DNA of 64,000 nt, from positions 52,811 through 116,810 of the forward strand of contig CAYPFN010000002.1 of assembly GCA_964410325.1 (NCBI GenBank), written 5' to 3'. The notes beneath the pieces were generated by a model that searched no databases, was not told the origin of the DNA, and saw nothing but the letters and a program-made list of their open reading frames with translations. Source of the stretch: CAAFZY01 sp964410325 (GTDB lineage: Bacteria > Pseudomonadota > Alphaproteobacteria > RF32 > CAG-239). Made by a program: the position numbers and the translations under genes. Of the stretch, positions 60,242-64,000 are shown piece after piece (position 1 is the stretch's first letter; every line of letters starts with the position of its first letter).

Positions 60242-60874
60242 TTATCCAGCAATAGTTTTGCCCAATTCATAAGCCTGTTGCGGATATGCCGTACGATTGA
60301 CGGCACCAACCGGCCAAACCCCTGCGGCAATAATCTGTCCAGCATCTTCCCAACCAAGATATTTCAGCAAAACATCATAGTGTGATTTTATCGGCACAGC
60401 TTCTGAGGCCGCCGAATTGGCATAAGTCATAAGCAAAACGGCTTTCTTAGGACGGTGTATTTGGCCGTTAATGGCATAAAATCTGTCTATAACCGCCTTT
60501 AACTGCGCCGAAATACCAAAATAATACATCGGCGTTGCAAACACCACAACATCAGCATCAACAATATGTTCTCTGACAAACTCAAAATCATCTTTAAACA
60601 CGCATGGACCGTTCATGCCACACTTATTACAGGCAACACACGGATGAACATCCTTAAAAGCCGCGTCAAAACGCTCAACCTGATGCCCCGCCTCTTCTGC
60701 CCCTTTAATAAAATAATCCGCCAATGTGTTTGAATTACCGTTTTTTCGCGGACTGCCTGTTAAAACCAAAATTTTCATCTTATTCCCCTTTGCTTGTGTT
60801 TTCCTAATAAATCTCGGAAATACCGATAATACTGCTGTTGCCATTGTGGCTTTTAAAAAATTTCGTCTGTCCAT
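60242..60874 (-). CDS. Tat-exported flavodoxin-fold NAD(P)H oxidoreductase
   Basis: 210 residues. A twin-arginine signal, MDRRNFLKATMATAVLSVF, precedes an ordinary iron-sulfur-flavoprotein/FMN-reductase domain starting MKILVLTGSPRKNGNSNTLAD (FMN phosphate loop at 40-47). HPCVACNKCGMNGPCVFKDD near 78-97 carries four cysteines as in the iron-sulfur flavoprotein group. VFATPMYYFGISAQLKAVIDRFY is the typical FMN-isoalloxazine segment. Cytoplasmic relatives lack the Tat leader, so this one probably works in the periplasm. It starts 1 base after the metallo-beta-lactamase stop. Confidence 0.82.
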   Translation of the reverse strand: MDRRNFLKATMATAVLSVFPRFIRKTQAKGNKMKILVLTGSPRKNGNSNTLADYFIKGAEEAGHQVERFDAAFKDVHPCVACNKCGMNGPCVFKDDFEFVREHIVDADVVVFATPMYYFGISAQLKAVIDRFYAINGQIHRPKKAVLLMTYANSAASEAVPIKSHYDVLLKYLGWEDAGQIIAAGVWPVGAVNRTAYPQQAYELGKTIAG

Positions 60875-60875
60875 A

Positions 60876-61952
60876 TCACCACCATTTTTTCGTTTCGGTT
60901 ACACCCGGAATAACTTTCTCGCCCATTATCGGTGTAAAAATTTCCACATCTGTAGGTTCGGCTTCTTTTACCAGCATATCAATCGATTCATGCCAGGGAT
61001 GCAAAGCCAGGTCAAATACCGCCCAATGCAAAGGAAAGATTTTTCTGGCGCGTAAATCCTGTGCCACCTTAACAACCTCATCCGGAAACAAATGGATGTT
61101 TGGCCAGCCAGGATTCCAGCCGTCAATTTCCAAAGCCACAAAATCAAACGGCCCGTATTTATCACCAATCTGCTTGAAATGCTGTCCATAGCCACTGTCG
61201 CCACCCCAATAAATATTCTTGCCACCAGCTTGAATAACATAAGAATTCCAAAGCGTTTCATTACTGGCAAGCTTAGCACGCCCGGAATAATGGATGGCGG
61301 TTTCGGCAATAATCGTTAAGCCGTCTTTGGCAAAAACATCGCCCCACCCCAGTTCCGTAATATTTTCTTTGGCCACGCCCCAGCCTCTAAGCGCCGCACC
61401 AACACCCAAGGGAACAATAAAATGACTGTTTTTCAGTGCTTGAACACTTTTCCGTTCCAAATGATCATAATGATTATGGGTAATAACCACATAATCCACA
61501 GCAGGCCAATCTTTATACGTTATCGGCGCCGGGCCATAACGTGGCACGGCAAAAGGAACAGGCGCCGAATTGCCGAGAACCGGATCAAAAACGAGACGTT
61601 TACCATCCAATTCTGCAATAACGCTTGAATGCCCAAGCCAATAAACAGCATAATCTTCCGGTATCTGCGCAAAACTCTCCGCACTTAGCTTAACCTGCGG
61701 CAATGGTTCTTTAGGCGCAAATCGTGATGTCAGCATCATTCGTGCAAAACCTGCCGGCCCATTGCGCACCTTATCCGGATATAAGCGCATTTCTTCCGGA
61801 CCATAAAACCGTCCGTTCTTAAAATAAGGAAGTTTTTCATAAGCCTGCAACTCCTCTTTTGAGGGAAGTTTTCCGATTTCCCGCCAGGCGTAACCTCCTA
61901 AAAAAATCACAACAGCAATAACAACTATCAATATTTTTAAAAACATTTTCAT
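60876..61952 (-). CDS. Membrane-anchored metallo-beta-lactamase hydrolase (NAPE-PLD/RomA-like)
   Basis: About 358 residues with one N-terminal span (LKILIVVIAVVIFLGGYAW), then a lactamase-fold domain of the NAPE-PLD/UlaG type: YWLGHSSVIAELDGKRLVFDPVLG near 104-127, the metal site VVITHNHYDHLERKSV near 155-170, IYWGGDSGYG near 246-255 and a late HWAVFDLALHPWHE. Relatives hydrolyse phosphodiesters of lipids or nucleotides. ATG at 61952 has GGAG 7 bases upstream. It forms an operon with the Tat flavoprotein, both likely facing the periplasm. Confidence 0.86.
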   Translation of the reverse strand: MKMFLKILIVVIAVVIFLGGYAWREIGKLPSKEELQAYEKLPYFKNGRFYGPEEMRLYPDKVRNGPAGFARMMLTSRFAPKEPLPQVKLSAESFAQIPEDYAVYWLGHSSVIAELDGKRLVFDPVLGNSAPVPFAVPRYGPAPITYKDWPAVDYVVITHNHYDHLERKSVQALKNSHFIVPLGVGAALRGWGVAKENITELGWGDVFAKDGLTIIAETAIHYSGRAKLASNETLWNSYVIQAGGKNIYWGGDSGYGQHFKQIGDKYGPFDFVALEIDGWNPGWPNIHLFPDEVVKVAQDLRARKIFPLHWAVFDLALHPWHESIDMLVKEAEPTDVEIFTPIMGEKVIPGVTETKKWW

Positions 61953-62118
61953 CAAAGACTCCATAAATTTTTAAATATATTTCATCATGAAGTTTGGAGT
62001 ATGCTCTAAGTCAATAAAAAAAAGGCTCTCTTAAACAATTTTGTTGAAATATGACTTAATTCTAGCTTTTGTTCAGATATAAATACTTATAAAACAAATA
62101 GATAGATAGGTGGGTAAA

Positions 62119-62238
62119 ATGAAACAAGATTTGCTAGCGCAGTTGAAAAAATTATCCGCGGAAAAACTTAAAAAAACAACCTCCCTTTTATTAAAACATC
62201 TAAACAGCACCTCACCCAAAATCAATAAAATTTTCTAA
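62119..62238 (+). CDS. Possible 39-residue basic peptide
   Basis: A short frame with an unusually good ribosome site (AGGTGGGTAAAATG). It reads MKQDLLAQLKKLSAEKLKK, then a threonine/leucine stretch and NKIF. Amphipathic and basic. Nothing similar recognised; it may be chance or a remnant. Confidence 0.3.
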   Translation: MKQDLLAQLKKLSAEKLKKTTSLLLKHLNSTSPKINKIF

Positions 62239-62284
62239 AAAGTTTTCACTGATTATAAAACCCAAGGGCATAAAAAATTTTTTA

Positions 62285-62313
62285 TTGACAAGCAAAAAAC
62301 CTTACGTTATAAG
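62285..62313 (+). promoter_or_regulatory. Promoter of tRNA-Thr
   Basis: Perfect TTGACA (62285-62290), 17 bases, TATAAG (62308-62313), 12 bases before the tRNA. Confidence 0.75.
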
Positions 62314-62325
62314 GAAACCCGTCAT

Positions 62326-62401
62326 GCCGACATAGCTCAGTTGGTAGAGCAGCTGATTTGTAATCAGCGGGTCGGGAGTTCAAGTCTCTCTGTCGGCACC
62401 A
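62326..62401 (+). tRNA. tRNA-Thr (anticodon TGT)
   Basis: 76 bases including encoded CCA. Acceptor GCCGACA pairs with TGTCGGC, D-arm GCTC...GAGC, anticodon stem CTGAT-TTGTAAT-CAG region with TGT at 62359-62361, T-arm GGGAG-TTCAAGT-CTCTC. Its last base runs directly into copy B of the 110-bp repeat. Confidence 0.96.
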
Positions 62402-62511
62402 TTGATTTTCAAGGCTTTGCGGAAAATCGCTCAAGCCTTTAATTTTTACCAGTAAGCAAATAGTAAGCAGAAAAAAACACCAGCCAAATTTTGTTGTCTT
62501 ATAGTAAAAAA
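62402..62511 (+). repeat. 110-bp tRNA-abutting repeat, copy B
   Basis: Starts TTGATTTTCAAGGC immediately after the tRNA-Thr CCA and matches copy A (14701-14812) along its length with about 15-20 differences. It includes the hairpin, the AGTAAGCA-AAT-AGTAAGCA pair and ACACCAGCCAAATT. Same orientation relative to the tRNA 3' end as copy A. Confidence 0.75.
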
Positions 62512-62834
62512 ATTAGCTACTTTTGATAATCCTGAAATGGGTTCGCAATGGTGATTGTGTAGAAGTTCATAGCCTCACCCATCTGGCACGCAATATTCAC
62601 CAAACCAACTCTTTGCTTGAAGTGGCTAAAAAGTAATTTACTCCACTTTTATCTATACAGGCCCTGTATTGCCCAACAATCCCTCAATATCATACCCAGA
62701 CTTGACTATATCATACCCGAACTTAAATCCCGGCATTCAGTTAAATATAAAGCCTTATTCTCCATAAAATAAAGGGAGCTTGTCGCTCCCTTTATCTTTG
62801 CTTTTATTCCCCAAAACCTGGAACTTTTTTCAGG
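62512..62834. other. Spacer between tRNA-linked repeat and autotransporter gene
   Basis: About 320 bases. A plus-strand frame at roughly 62535-62638 ends RNIHQTNSLLEVAKK and a stop, which may be the tail of a lost gene of the element, but no start or family is seen. The terminator at 62770-62794 completes the region. Confidence 0.35.
62770..62794 (-). terminator. Terminator of the autotransporter-like gene
   Basis: AAAGGGAGC-GACAA-GCTCCCTTT followed by ATTTTATG on the minus strand: a perfect 9-bp stem 40 bases after the stop. Confidence 0.8.
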
Positions 62835-64000
62835 TTAGAAGGCGTAGTTAAGACCCACCCCGAAGGTTTCGGCGTCGTAGTCCGATCCAAAGGTGTAGTT
62901 GAACCATCCGTAAACCGACAGCCGATTCGCAAAGCCGTAACGACCACCCAGCTCAATCCGCCCCAACGTCGCATCGTCAACCCCGCTGAACTTATCCAAA
63001 CCCGTGATCTCCACGTCTCCTCCGTCTACAATCGTCTGAATAACACTCGGTTTCACGTAAATACGCCCCAAACCATTGCTAGTTCTGAATATCTTCGCAA
63101 GTTTGATACCCGCCTCCAGCTCAATCTGGCTGATGGCGTCGTATTTTGCCGTTTTACCCATGTTGTCTTCAACATCATCATAGTCCACCCGTGTATAGAA
63201 CACACCAAGTTCCGGCGACAGAGTCATATCGTTGACAAGGGCGAAGTCATATCCCGTCTCAATGCTCGCACCAAACTCAATACCGTCAGTGTCCGCCCTT
63301 ATCCCGTCATCGGTTTCAATCTCCGCTTCCTGAATACCACCGTATACCGTCGCAAACGCCCAAACATTGTTTTTGTCATAACGATAGTACAGACCAGCCA
63401 TATAACTGTTAATCTCTATCTCCGAACCAACCGTCGCATAATAACTCTTCCCTTCGCCGGAAAGATCATAATTACCGTTGCGGTAGGAAACAAACACACC
63501 CAGCCGGTTGTTGAAGTCAGCCTGAATGTCTCCACCGGCTTCAATGCCCTTTATGTCGGCCTCCATATCAAACGGCGCATCCACGTTGGCAAAGTGAATG
63601 GTCGGGTTGACCCAGAGGTTGTTATAGGGTCTACCGTACCAGTACTCATCAATAAAGTTGCATGCGCAGGTATAGATACGGTTGTTTTTAACCTGATTGC
63701 CAACGTTCTCAACCATACTCCTGGTCTGTTCCAGAGCCGCTGCCGGCAAAGCCCCATAGGCTGCCACTTCAGCATACACCTTTGTGGCAGATGTTGATGA
63801 GCCACTCTCAGAGCTTGAACTCTCATTTTCGTCAGGGCTTGTGTTGCCATCCGTGTCATCCTCGGAGTCTTCTTCGTCTTCGCCATAGGAACCTTCGTCT
63901 CTACCAACGTTAGTGCCAGTTTCAGTTTCACCTTCGTTGCCTTCACCAGTTTCGCCTTCGCTTCCAGTTTCACCTTGGCCACCTTCGCCAGTGTCGCCAC
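62835..64000 (-). CDS. Autotransporter-like outer-membrane protein, C-terminal part
   Basis: The frame enters from the window end and gives at least 388 residues; the start is outside. The first 70 or so residues are a low-complexity acidic linker of repeated GETGEG/GDTGEG-type units, then EDEEDSEDDTDGNTSPDENE and a serine run. After it come a short helix (YAEVAAYGALPAAALEQ), two cysteines in YTCACNF, and a 12-strand-like autotransporter barrel from about residue 115. The barrel contains FVSYRNGNYDLSG, AGLYYRYDKNNVWAFATVYGG and YGWFNYTFGSD, and ends in the terminal FGVGLNYAF with C-terminal Phe. It is a surface protein of the autotransporter barrel family. Confidence 0.82.
   Translation of the reverse strand, partial: GDTGEGGQGETGSEGETGEGNEGETETGTNVGRDEGSYGEDEEDSEDDTDGNTSPDENESSSSESGSSTSATKVYAEVAAYGALPAAALEQTRSMVENVGNQVKNNRIYTCACNFIDEYWYGRPYNNLWVNPTIHFANVDAPFDMEADIKGIEAGGDIQADFNNRLGVFVSYRNGNYDLSGEGKSYYATVGSEIEINSYMAGLYYRYDKNNVWAFATVYGGIQEAEIETDDGIRADTDGIEFGASIETGYDFALVNDMTLSPELGVFYTRVDYDDVEDNMGKTAKYDAISQIELEAGIKLAKIFRTSNGLGRIYVKPSVIQTIVDGGDVEITGLDKFSGVDDATLGRIELGGRYGFANRLSVYGWFNYTFGSDYDAETFGVGLNYAF

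Noticed and set aside
14701..62511. Treating the 110-bp repeats as the two ends of one 47.7-kb integrated element
   Set aside because: The interval is almost all housekeeping genes in normal operons and the tRNAs at the two copies are different; two independent events are more likely.
62535..62638. Short plus-strand frame ending HQTNSLLEVAKK as a gene
   Set aside because: No start codon in frame with a ribosome binding site and no recognised homology; noted only as possible remnant.
63551..64000. Lysine/alanine-rich 149-residue frame at the window end
   Set aside because: It is an out-of-frame reading of the acidic repeat linker of the autotransporter gene; repeats of GAAG keep several frames open.

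Overview
The window looks like a moderately AT-rich chromosome segment from an anaerobic, probably host-associated (gut-type) alphaproteobacterium. This is an inference from several signs. There is a SAM-II riboswitch, which is mainly alphaproteobacterial, and a tightly packed mltB/rlpA/dac/tmk/holB/tatD/MBL gene order. An ELM1-like protein and a YqgE protein are present. All three [FeFe]-hydrogenase maturases (HydE, HydF, HydG) occur, although no hydrogenase is in view. Two genes have Bacteroidota-style expression signals, as expected of an organism sharing a gut community. A run of exactly 100 N at 56163-56262 shows that this is a scaffolded draft assembly.

Layout. 1-6800: end of a PH-domain protein, the SAM-cycle pair mtnN/metK (metK behind a SAM-II riboswitch), a U32 peptidase-family protein, and a lepB-rnc-era operon ending in a tiny membrane protein. 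6820-13511: a DsbD/ScsB-like protein that has lost its membrane cysteines, yqgE, lipoprotein-argS, a hypothetical gene and a nitroreductase. 13512-16700: accessory island with decayed coding sequence, an orphan 244-residue gene with a near-consensus promoter, a tRNA 3'-half relic, a 110-bp repeat and a type II restriction-modification pair. 16701-24385: rnhA, an AlbA_2-type protein, an M16 peptidase, then the elbB-tatD-tcdA-hydF-hydG operon. 24566-31493: tRNA-Ser, NUDIX, prolyl iminopeptidase, yejF-yejE and a coupled large membrane protein. 31494-47455: rpsD, a TPR-methyltransferase, an ELM1-like gene, then a long minus-strand series from mltB through dnaJ, lolC, lolD and hydE.

47456-51394 is a foreign-looking patch: a putative outer-membrane barrel protein and a 781-residue repeat lipoprotein, both lacking Shine-Dalgarno sequences, the latter with a Bacteroidota-type promoter. 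51395-55667 returns to core genes (S66 peptidase, RNase J, BirA and two small unknowns). 55822-60210 is a tRNA-associated dumping ground: tRNA-Lys, a 181-bp tandem repeat in which the tRNA-Lys T-loop is split by 79 bp, an assembly gap, a broken rhuM, a 716-residue unknown protein, another tRNA relic, a SnoaL-like gene and a shattered Rrf2 regulator. 60242-64000 holds a Tat-targeted flavodoxin-fold protein coupled to a metallo-beta-lactamase, tRNA-Thr followed by the second copy of the 110-bp repeat, and the barrel end of an autotransporter-like protein with an acidic repeat linker.

The clearest novelty candidates are: (1) the tRNA-linked repeat footprints and the split tRNA-Lys repeat; (2) the cysteine-less DsbD-like transporter; (3) the compact MetK under SAM-II control; (4) the Bacteroidota-like two-gene patch; (5) the orphan 716- and 244-residue proteins in the islands. 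No CRISPR array, rRNA operon, integrase, transposase or intact prophage was recognised.
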